This document shows positions 1 through 8,256 of a stretch of 64,000 nt of DNA, piece after piece (within the stretch, counting starts at the first letter, position 1; every line of letters starts with the position of its first letter). The notes below the pieces were generated by a model. The model did not search any database. It was not told where the DNA came from and saw only the letters and a program-made list of their open reading frames with translations. The position numbers and the translations under genes are program-made. The DNA comes from RUG563 sp964423675 (GTDB taxonomy: Bacteria; Bacillota; Clostridia; Christensenellales; Aristaeellaceae). The stretch lies in NCBI GenBank assembly GCA_964423675.1, contig CAYRFP010000005.1:3736-67735 (forward strand), in the 5' to 3' direction.

Positions 1-738
1 TGCGGCGTTTAGGGATTCCGCCTTGCCCGGGATGGGCAGCTTCAGCCGGAGCGTGGCCTGTTCCAATACGGCAGGGGAAATCCCCGCGCCTTCATTGCCA
101 ATAACCACGCAAAGCTTTTTCGGCGTAGGAGGGCGATCGTAAAAGGGCTGACCATGTAAATCACCTGCCAGGATGGCGTAGCCTTCCCGGGCCAGGGCGG
201 CTAACCGTTCTGGCAGATTACAGCATCGGACGGCAGGAATTCGGAAAACACCGCCCATGGAAGCGCGGAGCGCCTTGGGCGAATAGGGATCCGCTGTTTT
301 TTCGTCCATGAGCAAGCCGGTAAAGCCAGCAGCGTCCATAGTGCGGATGATCGTGCCTACGTTTCCGGGATCCTGAACCCCATCCAGAGCGACCAGCCAT
401 CCGCTGAGCGCAGCGGCGTTTTCTGCTGTCGGATAGGCGCAGACGGCCACAACGCCCTGAGGCGTTTTCGCATCGCAAACAGAAGCCATCACATGATCGG
501 CCAGTTGATAAACTGGCAACATTTCTGCAGCGGCGATCAGGGCGGCATATTTATCCCCGGCACATTGGGAAACCAATAGCGCCAGGGCTTTTTTTTCATG
601 CAGGGCTTCGCCGGCCATGTGCTCACCCTCGGCCAGATACAGCCCGCTGCGCACCCGTTCTGCCCGGGAACGATTCAGCCCGCGCCATAGCTTGACCTGG
701 GGATTTTGCAGGCTGGTAATGGTTTCGATTTTTTTCAT
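1..738 (-). CDS. TrmH/SpoU (SPOUT) family RNA 2'-O-methyltransferase, 3' end outside window
   Basis: Methylates a ribose 2'-OH in rRNA or tRNA using SAM. The gene starts with ATG at 738 and runs off the left edge without a stop, giving 246 visible residues. An N-terminal substrate-binding part (residues 1-105) is followed by the SPOUT knot domain with the motif LDGVQDPGNVGTIIRT near residue 120 and the SAM-loop motif IGNEGAGIS followed by PIPGKAESLNAA at the visible end. The N of GNVG, the E of GNEG and the S/N of SLN are the expected family residues. Its start codon overlaps the stop of the upstream 712-aa gene by 4 bases (ATGA), so the two are translationally coupled. The exact target nucleotide cannot be told from the sequence. 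Confidence 0.9.
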   Translation of the reverse strand, partial: MKKIETITSLQNPQVKLWRGLNRSRAERVRSGLYLAEGEHMAGEALHEKKALALLVSQCAGDKYAALIAAAEMLPVYQLADHVMASVCDAKTPQGVVAVCAYPTAENAAALSGWLVALDGVQDPGNVGTIIRTMDAAGFTGLLMDEKTADPYSPKALRASMGGVFRIPAVRCCNLPERLAALAREGYAILAGDLHGQPFYDRPPTPKKLCVVIGNEGAGISPAVLEQATLRLKLPIPGKAESLNAA

Positions 739-2873
739 GCGTTCTTCAGCGCTTTCAGCATCCGGGGCATAGCGGCGAAGGCAGAAAGCAGCTGCTCCAT
801 CGGCAGTTTATAAATCAGCACATGGGGCAACACGAAAGCGCAAGCGCCCCGATCAATTGCTTCGGCCACGCCGCCTGAGAAATCGCTTTGCGTTGCGGCA
901 ATGAAACGGCTCAACTGAGAAACGGCCATCAGGGGCAACGGGCAGCCGGCGGCAGCCAGAGAACGGCGCAGAGAGGCGATGGCGTCTAACGCCTGCTTGG
1001 TCAGGGAGGTTTCTCGCAGCATTTCCGTCAGCACGCTTTCCCGGCTTACTGCAGGGCAGGGCGGCAGCGGCGCAGGAACAATACTCAGCGCGCCCTTAAG
1101 CGCCACGCAGGCAAGGGACAGGGGGTGGTAGAATTCAGCCCAATCCTGGTAACGGTCGTTTTTCTGGGAATTCAGAGAATAGATCGTAAAGCCGGTTTCC
1201 TGAGTCAAGCCCTGCAATTCGGCGTCCTGGATAAATACCGGGCTGTTTCCGCCGGGAACAAAGCCGATTTTTTCTTTCTTCTCTCCGTATACTACAGGAG
1301 CCCCCAAGGCACTGGCAAAAGCCATCAACAGCGCCTGGGCGTCCGCCACGGTTTCACCGCAAAATTCAATCCGATCTGCTAGGGCGTAAACCGTCAGCAG
1401 CGTTTGCGCATCCGCAGTATCGGCCAAGAATCCGGCAGCCTTCAGCGCCTTTTCTGTCCGGGCGATCAATTCCGCCTTGGGGCAGGAAGTGCCTACGGCA
1501 GGAGCCACCGGCTGGATGGGATCATCGCCGATATAGCTGGCCAGCGTCAGGGCGGATATGGCTTCCTGCCGCTTTTCCTCCAGGGGAGGCAATGCCATGT
1601 TCAGCGCTTCCACGGCGGATTGCAGCTTCTGCTGCTCGGCCTTCAGCGCGTCCAGCTTTTTCTGCTCAGCGGCGGTCAATTCGCCCAACGCTTCCGCGCG
1701 GGCAGCTGCCAGGTTTTTCTTGGCGTCATCCAGTTGCATCAGGGTCATCAGCCGTTCGGCTTCCAGTTCTTGCAGCTGGGCATGCATGGCGGTAAGGGTC
1801 AGGTTAGTTTCCTCAGTGGAAATGAAACGAGAGAGCATCGCCTTCAGCCCCGGCTGATTTGCCAGCGCCTCCACGGCTTGCCGCTGGGATTCTTTGCTCT
1901 GCCAAACCTCTTGCAGCGCCCGCTTGAATGCATCCACAGGATTTTGTACCTCGCGCAGTTCCGCGCTTCTTTGCAGAACGGCCCCCGGCGCTTCATATCT
2001 GGCGGCATACCGCTGCTGCTCTACGGCTTCCATCAGCGGATTGTGGGCACGGCGGGGCTGAACGGGACGCTGGGGTGCCTGGTACAACCGGGTACCCACC
2101 AGGGGCTTTTGCGGCTGATCTGGCACGTAATCCAGCGGCGCGGATTCTTTCACATGCAGGCGATTGGCGTTTTCGGACAGGGTCACATTCATGGCCTGAA
2201 TCTGATCATAGGCCGTTTGTTCCGAAGAAGCAGCTTCTGCGGAAGGAACGGCGCTTTCGCTTGCGGTTTCAGCAGGAACTGCCGCAATGGCAGATGCAGT
2301 AGGTGCAGGGGAAGGTGCAGCAGATTGACGGGGCCAGTAGAACAGCAATTCATGCCCGGCCAGGGAAACTGCGTGGATTTCATTGCTATCCGGAGGAAGC
2401 AGCATCGTTTCGCCTACAGGCTGGCCGTCAGTGCGCTGAAAAGGCCCTTGAATATTGGCGCCTTTGCGAATATAAACCTGGGGCGTATGGGCAGCAGAAA
2501 CGTTTTCTTCGGATACGACCTGGAAAAACAGGTTTTCCGGCATGGCATGCACTGCATCGGAATAAACGATAAACTGATTGGTTTCGCCGCGAACTGGGGA
2601 ATAATTTTTATTGGTGCGGATTTTGTTGGATTCTGGCGGCAAAAAACGTAGATCCAGCAAGCAAAGACCGCACATGCCACGCATCCGTTCTTTAAAGGTA
2701 TGCTGCTCGTTTTTATCCGGCACGATGCGCAGGAAACCGTCGTCCGGGAATTCGGCGGCTGCCTGTGCCGCCACGCTGCCCTCTTCTGTCAGCAGCGGCT
2801 GAATGCGAAAATACGCGCGGGCAATATTGTCCTCCTCTAAATAAACCAATACTGCTTTGCCCTGAAAATCCAT
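735..2873 (-). CDS. 712-aa coiled-coil protein of unknown function
   Basis: I do not recognise this protein. Residues 1-185 look globular. Residues 190-340 are a low-complexity linker rich in Ala, Pro, Glu and Gln. Residues about 350-450 form a strong coiled coil (runs such as LQELEAERLMTLMQLDDAKK). Residues 460-712 are a second globular part with several hydrophobic helices but no Walker A or other catalytic motif I can name. There is no signal peptide and no clear membrane span, so it is probably cytoplasmic. It has its own promoter just upstream (TTGACG, 18-base spacer, TATAAT on the minus strand) and an AGGGG ribosome site before ATG. It overlaps the downstream SPOUT methyltransferase by 4 bases, so the two form an operon. 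The link to RNA modification is inference only. Confidence 0.75.
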   Translation of the reverse strand: MDFQGKAVLVYLEEDNIARAYFRIQPLLTEEGSVAAQAAAEFPDDGFLRIVPDKNEQHTFKERMRGMCGLCLLDLRFLPPESNKIRTNKNYSPVRGETNQFIVYSDAVHAMPENLFFQVVSEENVSAAHTPQVYIRKGANIQGPFQRTDGQPVGETMLLPPDSNEIHAVSLAGHELLFYWPRQSAAPSPAPTASAIAAVPAETASESAVPSAEAASSEQTAYDQIQAMNVTLSENANRLHVKESAPLDYVPDQPQKPLVGTRLYQAPQRPVQPRRAHNPLMEAVEQQRYAARYEAPGAVLQRSAELREVQNPVDAFKRALQEVWQSKESQRQAVEALANQPGLKAMLSRFISTEETNLTLTAMHAQLQELEAERLMTLMQLDDAKKNLAAARAEALGELTAAEQKKLDALKAEQQKLQSAVEALNMALPPLEEKRQEAISALTLASYIGDDPIQPVAPAVGTSCPKAELIARTEKALKAAGFLADTADAQTLLTVYALADRIEFCGETVADAQALLMAFASALGAPVVYGEKKEKIGFVPGGNSPVFIQDAELQGLTQETGFTIYSLNSQKNDRYQDWAEFYHPLSLACVALKGALSIVPAPLPPCPAVSRESVLTEMLRETSLTKQALDAIASLRRSLAAAGCPLPLMAVSQLSRFIAATQSDFSGGVAEAIDRGACAFVLPHVLIYKLPMEQLLSAFAAMPRMLKALKNA

Positions 2874-2916
2874 AAGTACCCCTCCAAAAAATAATAAAAT
2901 TTTACCATATAATAGT

Positions 2917-2946
2917 ATTATACCAAATGATGGGCAGGTTCGTCAA
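2917..2946 (-). promoter_or_regulatory. Sigma-A promoter for the 712-aa gene operon
   Basis: On the minus strand, TTGACG (complement of 2941-2946) and TATAAT (complement of 2917-2922) are separated by 18 bases, about 45 bases before the start codon. Confidence 0.75.
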
Positions 2947-2964
2947 GGAGAAGCTGCCCTAATT

Positions 2965-3003
2965 GGAAAAACTTCCTTCGCGGAATAAGAAAAACGAAGG
3001 AAG
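2965..3003 (-). terminator. Rho-independent terminator of lysC
   Basis: On the minus strand a 9-bp stem CTTCCTTCG/CGAAGGAAG is followed by TTTTT, placed about 20 bases after the aspartate kinase stop codon. Confidence 0.75.
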
Positions 3004-3022
3004 AAAGATGGAAAGCGAGCGT

Positions 3023-4333
3023 TTAAGGGCGCACGAATGCATCATAAATAGCGCGAACGGCGGTTTCAAAATCGTTTTCATCAACCCCAATGATGATATT
3101 CAATTCGCTGGAGCCCTGATCGATAGTGCGGATGGAGACACCCTGAGAGGAAATGGCCGTAAACAGCCGGGACGCCGTGCCGAAATTACGAACCATGCCC
3201 CGTCCCACCGTGGCAATCAAGGCAAGGTGTTCATGGAGGGTGATCTGATCCGGCTGCACCAATTCTTGAATCCGGGATAGAATCCGTTCCTTATGCGGAC
3301 AGAACTCTGCAGCCTGCACCACAACGCACATGGTGTCAATCCCCGTGGGCAGATGCTCAAAGCTGACGCCGGATTCTTCAAATGCCTGCAAAACTCTTCG
3401 GCCAAAGCCTAATTCGGCATTCATCAGATCCTTTTCAATGGCCACGATGGCAAAGCCCTTATGCCCGGCAATACCAGTAATCACATAGCCGGGATTAATG
3501 GGCGCGGCGGCGCGAATCATGGTACCGGGATGAAGCGGATTGTTGGTATTGCGGATATTGGTAGGGATTCCGGCCCGACGAACGGGAAACACCGCTTCAT
3601 CATGCAGAACAGAGGCACCCATATAGGAAAGCTCGCGCAGCTCGCGATAGGTCATGGTATCGATAACCTGAGCATCGGGGACGATGCGTGGGTCGGCCAT
3701 GCAAAAGCCCGTCACATCCGTCCAATTTTCATATAGATCAGCATTAACGGCCCGGGCCACCAGCGCGCCGGAAATATCGCTGCCGCCGCGGGAAAAGGTG
3801 ATCACGTGGCCAGAAGCGTCTGCTCCATAAAAGCCGGGAATAACCGCCCTGGGCATATCCCGCAGCCGATTGGCCAGCAGCCGATTAGTTTCCGCCTCTT
3901 GCAATTTGCCATCGGAGGAAAAACGGATTACCTCCGCTGCATCTAGAAAGGGAAAGCCCAGATAATGCGCCAGCAGCTTGCCACATAGATATTCGCCCCG
4001 GCTGGCGGCGTAGGCGCGATCGGCTCCCTGCAGCAGGGCGGATTCAATCGCTGCAAAATCTGCATCGAAGAACTCATGCAAAGAAAGCTGTCGAGCAATA
4101 TCGGCATAACGATCCTGAATGCGCTTCAGAATTTGCTGAAATGGTTGGCCCTGCTGAGCAGCGGCATGACAGGCATAGAACAGATCAGTGATTTTATCAT
4201 CCCCGGGAACGCGCTTTCCCGGCGCGCTGGGAACGATGTATTTCCGTTCCGGATCCTCCGCCACAATGGCGCGAACCTTGGCAAATTGTTCCGCATCTGC
4301 CAGGGAACTGCCGCCGAATTTCGCTACGATCAT
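3023..4333 (-). CDS. lysC: Aspartate kinase
   Basis: Phosphorylates L-aspartate, the first step towards lysine, diaminopimelate, threonine and methionine. The protein (436 aa) begins with the kinase signature VAKFGGSS, has the SRGGSDISG substrate-loop motif near residue 185, and ends in two ACT-type regulatory segments (for example the region after GYVITGIAG and the final VSIRTIDQGSS part), as in feedback-controlled monofunctional aspartokinases. I chose the third in-frame ATG because AGAAAGG lies 9 bases before it and because the minus-strand promoter (TTGACA, 17, TACAAT) puts the transcription start downstream of the longest-frame ATG at 4360. It stands alone between its own promoter and terminator. 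Confidence 0.93.
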   Translation of the reverse strand: MIVAKFGGSSLADAEQFAKVRAIVAEDPERKYIVPSAPGKRVPGDDKITDLFYACHAAAQQGQPFQQILKRIQDRYADIARQLSLHEFFDADFAAIESALLQGADRAYAASRGEYLCGKLLAHYLGFPFLDAAEVIRFSSDGKLQEAETNRLLANRLRDMPRAVIPGFYGADASGHVITFSRGGSDISGALVARAVNADLYENWTDVTGFCMADPRIVPDAQVIDTMTYRELRELSYMGASVLHDEAVFPVRRAGIPTNIRNTNNPLHPGTMIRAAAPINPGYVITGIAGHKGFAIVAIEKDLMNAELGFGRRVLQAFEESGVSFEHLPTGIDTMCVVVQAAEFCPHKERILSRIQELVQPDQITLHEHLALIATVGRGMVRNFGTASRLFTAISSQGVSIRTIDQGSSELNIIIGVDENDFETAVRAIYDAFVRP

Positions 4334-4362
4334 CCTTTTCATCCTTTCTTGAAATCCCATTT

Positions 4363-4391
4363 ATTGTAGCCTTTTTTCGCGCTTCTGTCAA
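4363..4391 (-). promoter_or_regulatory. Sigma-A promoter of lysC
   Basis: Minus-strand TTGACA (complement of 4386-4391), 17-base spacer, TACAAT (complement of 4363-4368). Transcription should start near 4356, which rules out a start codon at 4360. Confidence 0.82.
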
Positions 4392-4443
4392 ATACAAGCG
4401 CCTAAAAACAGAGTATTCCGCCGGAAAAAAAGCGTGCGTATGC

Positions 4444-4472
4444 TTGCGAAGGAAAGAATGGGCTGTTATAAT
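4444..4472 (+). promoter_or_regulatory. Sigma-A promoter for the DUF5665-lspA-rluD-tlyA operon
   Basis: TTGCGA, 17-base spacer, perfect TATAAT. It lies 45 bases before the first gene of a tightly packed operon and is divergent from lysC. Confidence 0.78.
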
Positions 4473-4516
4473 ACTCTTGATGCATGGAAAAACTTCCATT
4501 GGCGGGAGGCGAGAAC

Positions 4517-4783
4517 ATGCATGACGAGCGGCTGGAACGCTTTTTGGCGGCGGCAGAACGGATGCAGCTGGGCGCATTTGTGCGTTTTGAAAGCGACCGG
4601 CGGCGTAGACTGGCGGATGCGTTTTGGCAGGGTGTGGCCCGAGGGCTGGGCGCGATGGTGGGCTTTTCTGTTCTGGGCGCGGCGCTGCTGTTTTTTTTGC
4701 AGGCGCTGGCAGAAAGAAATCTGCCAGGAATCAGCGATTTCGTGGCGAGGGTGGTAACGCTTGTGCAGATGAGGATACAATAA
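4517..4783 (+). CDS. Small DUF5665-like membrane protein
   Basis: An 88-aa protein with a charged N-terminal helix (residues 1-35, many Arg and Glu), then one hydrophobic segment around residues 45-66 (LGAMVGFSVLGAALLFFLQAL), and a short tail. This layout fits the DUF5665 family of small single-span proteins from Clostridia. The function is not known. GGGAGG 7 bases upstream supports ATG at 4517 rather than the longer frame from 4484. It is the first gene of an operon with lspA only two bases downstream. Confidence 0.72.
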   Translation: MHDERLERFLAAAERMQLGAFVRFESDRRRRLADAFWQGVARGLGAMVGFSVLGAALLFFLQALAERNLPGISDFVARVVTLVQMRIQ

Positions 4784-4785
4784 AA

Positions 4786-5244
4786 ATGAAGAAATACAAG
4801 GCCTTTTTTTTCTGTGGTTTGCCGGGGCTGCTGGTGCTGGCATTGGATCAGCTGACAAAGGCGCTGCTGTTTGGGCAGGATCGAGCCCTGCTCCCCGGCG
4901 TTGTCCGAATTACAAGCACACGAAACACGGGCATGGCGCTGGGGTTGATTCAGGACAACGTGGGGTTGGTGATTGCGGCTTGCGCCGTGGTGGTGGGGCT
5001 GGCGATTTGGTTGCTGCGCGATGCTCATCCCAGGGGCATGGCGGCGCTGGGGTTGTCTTTGATCGCTGGTGGCGTGGGCAACATGATCGACCGCATTGCC
5101 CTGGGCTATGTGCGCGATTTGTTTGAACTGTTGTTTGTTGACTTTTATATTTTCAACGTGGCCGATGTAGGCGTTGTGGTCGGTGCAGGAATGTGCATCA
5201 TTAGCTTACTGTTCCGCCCGAAAGATTGGAGATTTCGATGCTGA
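4786..5244 (+). CDS. lspA: Lipoprotein signal peptidase (signal peptidase II)
   Basis: Membrane aspartyl protease that removes the signal peptide of lipid-modified prolipoproteins. At 152 aa it has the usual family length and four hydrophobic spans. The two catalytic Asp motifs are visible: ITSTRNTGMALG with the later GGVGNMIDR motif, and FYIFNVADV, where the D of IDR and the D of NVAD are the catalytic pair. The first span (LPGLLVLALDQLTKALL) carries the conserved DQLTK. The start is the ATG just after the stop of the preceding gene. The gene ends inside the beginning of the pseudouridine synthase gene, a common lspA-rluD arrangement in Firmicutes. Confidence 0.95.
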   Translation: MKKYKAFFFCGLPGLLVLALDQLTKALLFGQDRALLPGVVRITSTRNTGMALGLIQDNVGLVIAACAVVVGLAIWLLRDAHPRGMAALGLSLIAGGVGNMIDRIALGYVRDLFELLFVDFYIFNVADVGVVVGAGMCIISLLFRPKDWRFRC

Positions 5245-6131
5245 AGGAATACCAGGGAAACGGCCAGCGGCTGGATGTGCTGCTGAGCCAGGACGGGGAA
5301 ATCACCCGCTCCCGGGCGGCAGCGCTGATTAAGGATGGCTGTGTGACGGTGAACGGACGGCGGGAAGACAAGGCATCCTGCAAGCCGGGGCCTCAGGATC
5401 AGGTAGCTCTTTTGTTGCCGGAGCCCAAGCCAGCCAGAGCGCAGGCGCAGGATCTGCCGCTGGAAATTCTGTATGAAGATGCGCATTTGGCCGTGGTGGT
5501 TAAGCCCTGCGGCATGGTGGTACATCCTGCGGCGGGAAACGATGATGGCACGCTGGTGAACGCGCTTTTGTATCATCTGGATCATCTTTCTGGGATTGGC
5601 GGGGAAATGCGGCCGGGGATTGTGCATCGGCTGGACAAGGATACCAGCGGGCTTATGCTGGTGGCAAAGGATGACAAAACCCACGCAGCGCTGTCCGAAC
5701 AATTGGCGGCCCGGCAGATGGAAAAGCATTATCGGGCGATGGTGGCGGGGCGTATGAAGGAGACGTTCGGCGTGATTGAAAAGCCGATTGCCCGCAGCCG
5801 AACCGACCGCAAGAAAATGGCCGTGGACGAAAACGGCCGCTGGGCCAGGACAGAGTGGCGTGTTTTGCAGGAGTATCCGGACAGAACGCTGCTGGACGTT
5901 CATATTATTACCGGCCGTACGCATCAAATTCGTGTTCATATGAGCAGTATTGGTCATCCGGTGCTGGGTGATCCGCTTTATGGCCAGCGGCATATGCCCG
6001 CTGCCCATCGGCTGATGCTCCACGCCTATTCTCTGGCCTTTACCCATCCGGAAACGGGGGAGCGAATGCAGTTTATCGCGCCCTGCCCTTTTGTGCAGGA
6101 AACGCAGCAAACAAAGGATGAAGCAAAATGA
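5238..6131 (+). CDS. RluD-type pseudouridine synthase
   Basis: Isomerises uridine to pseudouridine, most likely in 23S rRNA. The 297-aa protein has an N-terminal S4 RNA-binding domain (residues 8-70, RLDVLLSQ...ALIKDGCVTVNG), then the catalytic domain with the motif HRLDKDTSGLML, where the Asp is the catalytic residue, and the conserved TGRTHQIRVHM motif. ATG at 5238 is preceded by TTGGAG at 7 bases, so I chose it over the in-frame ATG 12 bases upstream. It overlaps the end of lspA by 7 bases and the start of tlyA by 4 bases (ATGA). The exact target uridines cannot be assigned from sequence. Confidence 0.93.
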   Translation: MLKEYQGNGQRLDVLLSQDGEITRSRAAALIKDGCVTVNGRREDKASCKPGPQDQVALLLPEPKPARAQAQDLPLEILYEDAHLAVVVKPCGMVVHPAAGNDDGTLVNALLYHLDHLSGIGGEMRPGIVHRLDKDTSGLMLVAKDDKTHAALSEQLAARQMEKHYRAMVAGRMKETFGVIEKPIARSRTDRKKMAVDENGRWARTEWRVLQEYPDRTLLDVHIITGRTHQIRVHMSSIGHPVLGDPLYGQRHMPAAHRLMLHAYSLAFTHPETGERMQFIAPCPFVQETQQTKDEAK

Positions 6132-6940
6132 AGCAGAAGAAAGGACGGCTGATGGATCGCTTGCTGGAAATGGGCGCCTGCGCTCATGCCAAGGAGGCTG
6201 CCGCGCGGATTATGGCGGGCGAGGTTTATGTAAACGGCCAGATTGCTAGGAACGGCGCGATGGTGAAAGAAACAGATCAGGTGACGCTCAAGGGCGTTTT
6301 GCCTTATGCCAGCAAGGGCGGCTTTAAATTGGCCGGGGCGCTGGACGCGTTCGGGCTGGATGTGACGGGAAAAATCTGCATAGACGCAGGTGCATCCACG
6401 GGCGGATTTACCGATTGCCTGTGCCAGCGCGGCGCGGAACGGATTTATGCAGTGGATGTAGGCTTTGGCCAATTAATGGGCAAGCTGCGACAGAATCCTC
6501 ATGTGGTGAATCTGGAAAAAACCAATATCAGCGATGAAAAATTGCTGACGCTGGATCCTAAGCCGGAAATCGGCACGGTGGATGTGAGTTATTTATCGCT
6601 GCGCAAAGCGATTCCGTATTTTTCGGCTGTTTTGCATGGAGAGGGAGAACTGGTTTGTCTGGTGAAGCCGCTTTTTGAAATTGACGATGCGGAGGCACGG
6701 CGGACTGGAATCATTGCGGAAGACGCATATGCGCCGCTGCTGTTTGATCTGATTCGGGATGTGGACGCCATGCCGGGAGCAAAGGCCGTGCATGTGACCC
6801 ATAGCCCGGTGACAGGCAATGCTGGAACGCGGGAATTCTTCCTGCATGTGCTGCTGGGAAAAGAAGGAGCGGCCATTCCGGAAAGCGCTGTATACGCCGC
6901 CGTGCAGGCCGCCCGTGAATTGGAACTCTATCGGAAATAA
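6128..6940 (+). CDS. tlyA: TlyA-family rRNA 2'-O-methyltransferase
   Basis: Expected to methylate ribose 2'-OH groups in 16S/23S rRNA; some family members were described as hemolysins. The 270-aa protein has an N-terminal S4 domain (MDRLLEMGACAHAKEAAARIMAG, then VYVNG) and a FtsJ-like methyltransferase domain with the SAM motif DAGASTGGFTDCL near residue 82 and the catalytic-type motif LVKPLFE near residue 178. Length and motif order match the family. It is the last gene of the 4.5-6.9 kb operon and overlaps the pseudouridine synthase gene by ATGA. Confidence 0.93.
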   Translation: MKQKKGRLMDRLLEMGACAHAKEAAARIMAGEVYVNGQIARNGAMVKETDQVTLKGVLPYASKGGFKLAGALDAFGLDVTGKICIDAGASTGGFTDCLCQRGAERIYAVDVGFGQLMGKLRQNPHVVNLEKTNISDEKLLTLDPKPEIGTVDVSYLSLRKAIPYFSAVLHGEGELVCLVKPLFEIDDAEARRTGIIAEDAYAPLLFDLIRDVDAMPGAKAVHVTHSPVTGNAGTREFFLHVLLGKEGAAIPESAVYAAVQAARELELYRK

Positions 6941-6950
6941 AGGTTAAAGG

Positions 6951-7346
6951 TCAGAAAAGCTGGAACACCGTCCGGGACAGGAAATTGATCCAGCCCCGAC
7001 GATCACGAACTTGGCCATCCCGGAACACATTCAAATCAATTATCGCGCATTGCCTGGAATGCAAAAAATAATAGCCCACCACATGCAGTCGGATTTCGCC
7101 CTTCATTTGACGGATATCCACGGCTGCGGCGGGAATTTGCCAATCCTGTTCCAGTTGCGCAGCCAGCGCCTGGACGATTTTCGCGATTTGGGTATGAGAG
7201 AGCAGGCCACAGCGAGTATCGCGCAGCAGGCGGGCATAATCCAGGGCGATATGCACGGTTTCCTGCCCCTGTTGCAGGGCGTGGTTGGCAGATGTATAAT
7301 CGGAGAGAATCAGGCTTATCCAGTCGTTAGGGACGATCTGCAGCAC
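6951..7346 (-). CDS. Hypothetical 131-aa protein with GTG start
   Basis: I do not recognise the family. The protein begins VLQIVPNDWISLILSDYTSA and has no signal peptide, membrane span or known catalytic motif; it is probably a compact cytoplasmic alpha/beta protein. GTG at 7346 is preceded by a perfect AAAAGGAGG 9 bases upstream, and the minus-strand promoter (TTGACA, 17, TACAGT) places the transcription start near 7372, downstream of the longest-frame ATG at 7388. That makes the GTG the true start. It converges on tlyA, with only 10 bases between the stops, and no clear terminator is seen there. Confidence 0.7.
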   Translation of the reverse strand: MLQIVPNDWISLILSDYTSANHALQQGQETVHIALDYARLLRDTRCGLLSHTQIAKIVQALAAQLEQDWQIPAAAVDIRQMKGEIRLHVVGYYFLHSRQCAIIDLNVFRDGQVRDRRGWINFLSRTVFQLF

Positions 7347-7378
7347 GGAAGGCGGCCTCCTTTTCGGCTTTGAAGGAT

Positions 7379-7407
7379 ACTGTATCACGCAGCAGCGGGG
7401 ATGTCAA
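7379..7407 (-). promoter_or_regulatory. Sigma-A promoter of the 131-aa hypothetical gene
   Basis: Minus-strand TTGACA (complement of 7402-7407), 17-base spacer, TACAGT (complement of 7379-7384). Confidence 0.75.
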
Positions 7408-7548
7408 TCCTTTTTGACACATGAGACGCACATTGCCAATTTCTTATGATTCTCTAATCTTTTTCCCCGGCGGCTTTTATCTTTGGGCGGTAAACTATTC
7501 TCGTTCCCAGGATAATGAACGGGCGCAGAGCCCAAGGAGGATATGAAC

Positions 7549-8049
7549 ATGGATCATTATGAGATGGTAGAAAAGCTGCGGCAGAAGGCGAACGTTACCT
7601 ATGAGGAAGCGAAGGATGCCTTGGAATCCAGCGATTGGGACATGCTGGATGCGCTGGTTTTATTAGAAAGCGAGGGCAAGGTACGGCCGGATGAATCCGC
7701 ATCTGGTTTTACCACAAAGCCGAAGCCAGAACCGCAGCCGGAAAAGCACTGGCACATGGAATGGAGCGAAGGAGCCAAACGTTTTGGACGGATGCTGTGC
7801 AAGCTATTCCAGAAAGGCAACAGTAACAGCTTTGTTATTTCTCGCAAGGGCGGAGAATTGGTATCCATGCCTGTCACAGTGCTGGCATTATTGATTATTA
7901 TGGGATGGCCTTTTTCGCTGATTGTGCTGGTGGCCGGACTGTTTATTGGGCTGCAGTATTCTTTCCGCGGCCCAGATGTGGGCGACAAGATCAACAGCAT
8001 GATGGACAAAGCGTCCGAGGCTGCCCAGGGCAAGGAATCGGAGAAATGA
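7549..8049 (+). CDS. DUF4342-like membrane protein with N-terminal UBA-like helix bundle
   Basis: A 166-aa protein. Residues 1-50 (MVEKLRQKANVTYEEAKDALESS and WDMLDALVLLESEG) form a three-helix UBA-like fold of the type also seen at the N-terminus of EF-Ts. A Pro/Glu linker follows. Residues 85-135 contain a positively charged patch and a hydrophobic span (VTVLALLIIMGWPFSLIVLVAGLFIGL), then a charged tail. This domain order matches DUF4342 proteins; function unknown. The second ATG is chosen because AAGGAGG sits 8 bases before it but only 2 bases before the first. It lies upstream of a two-component system, but a 207-base gap with its own structure separates them. Confidence 0.72.
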   Translation: MDHYEMVEKLRQKANVTYEEAKDALESSDWDMLDALVLLESEGKVRPDESASGFTTKPKPEPQPEKHWHMEWSEGAKRFGRMLCKLFQKGNSNSFVISRKGGELVSMPVTVLALLIIMGWPFSLIVLVAGLFIGLQYSFRGPDVGDKINSMMDKASEAAQGKESEK

Positions 8050-8169
8050 TGGGAGAAATACAGTCTCCGACGGGCTGGGGAATGATTCCTTCTTGCTCCA
8101 CGCAGAAACCCGCTGATTAGACGCGATCAAGAAATATTGTGAACCGAGGCCAGCGGTGAAAACTTTTGT

Positions 8170-8236
8170 GGGGACACGGGGCGCGTGGCCCCGCTCGTTC
8201 CCCTGTTCCCAGTACATAGTCCCTGGAATCCCGTGT
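8170..8236 (+). other. Structured leader upstream of the response regulator gene
   Basis: The 207-base gap between the DUF4342-like gene and the regulator gene contains a strong two-part hairpin: outer arms GGGGA (8170-8174) and TCCCC (8199-8203), inner arms CGGGGC (8177-8182) and GCCCCG (8188-8193). An alternative pairing exists: ACACGGG (8174-8180) is exactly complementary to CCCGTGT (8230-8236), which lies only a few bases before the AAAGGAG ribosome site. The two folds exclude each other. I see no T-run and no known riboswitch core, so the role is unknown. Confidence 0.45.
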
Positions 8237-8256
8237 AGAAATCAAAGGAGACACGT

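Noticed and set aside
1404..2651. Long open frame (415 codons) on the plus strand
   Set aside because: It is antisense to the 712-aa gene, has no ribosome site or domain, and its composition (Arg, Gly, Gln, Leu rich) is typical of a shadow frame.
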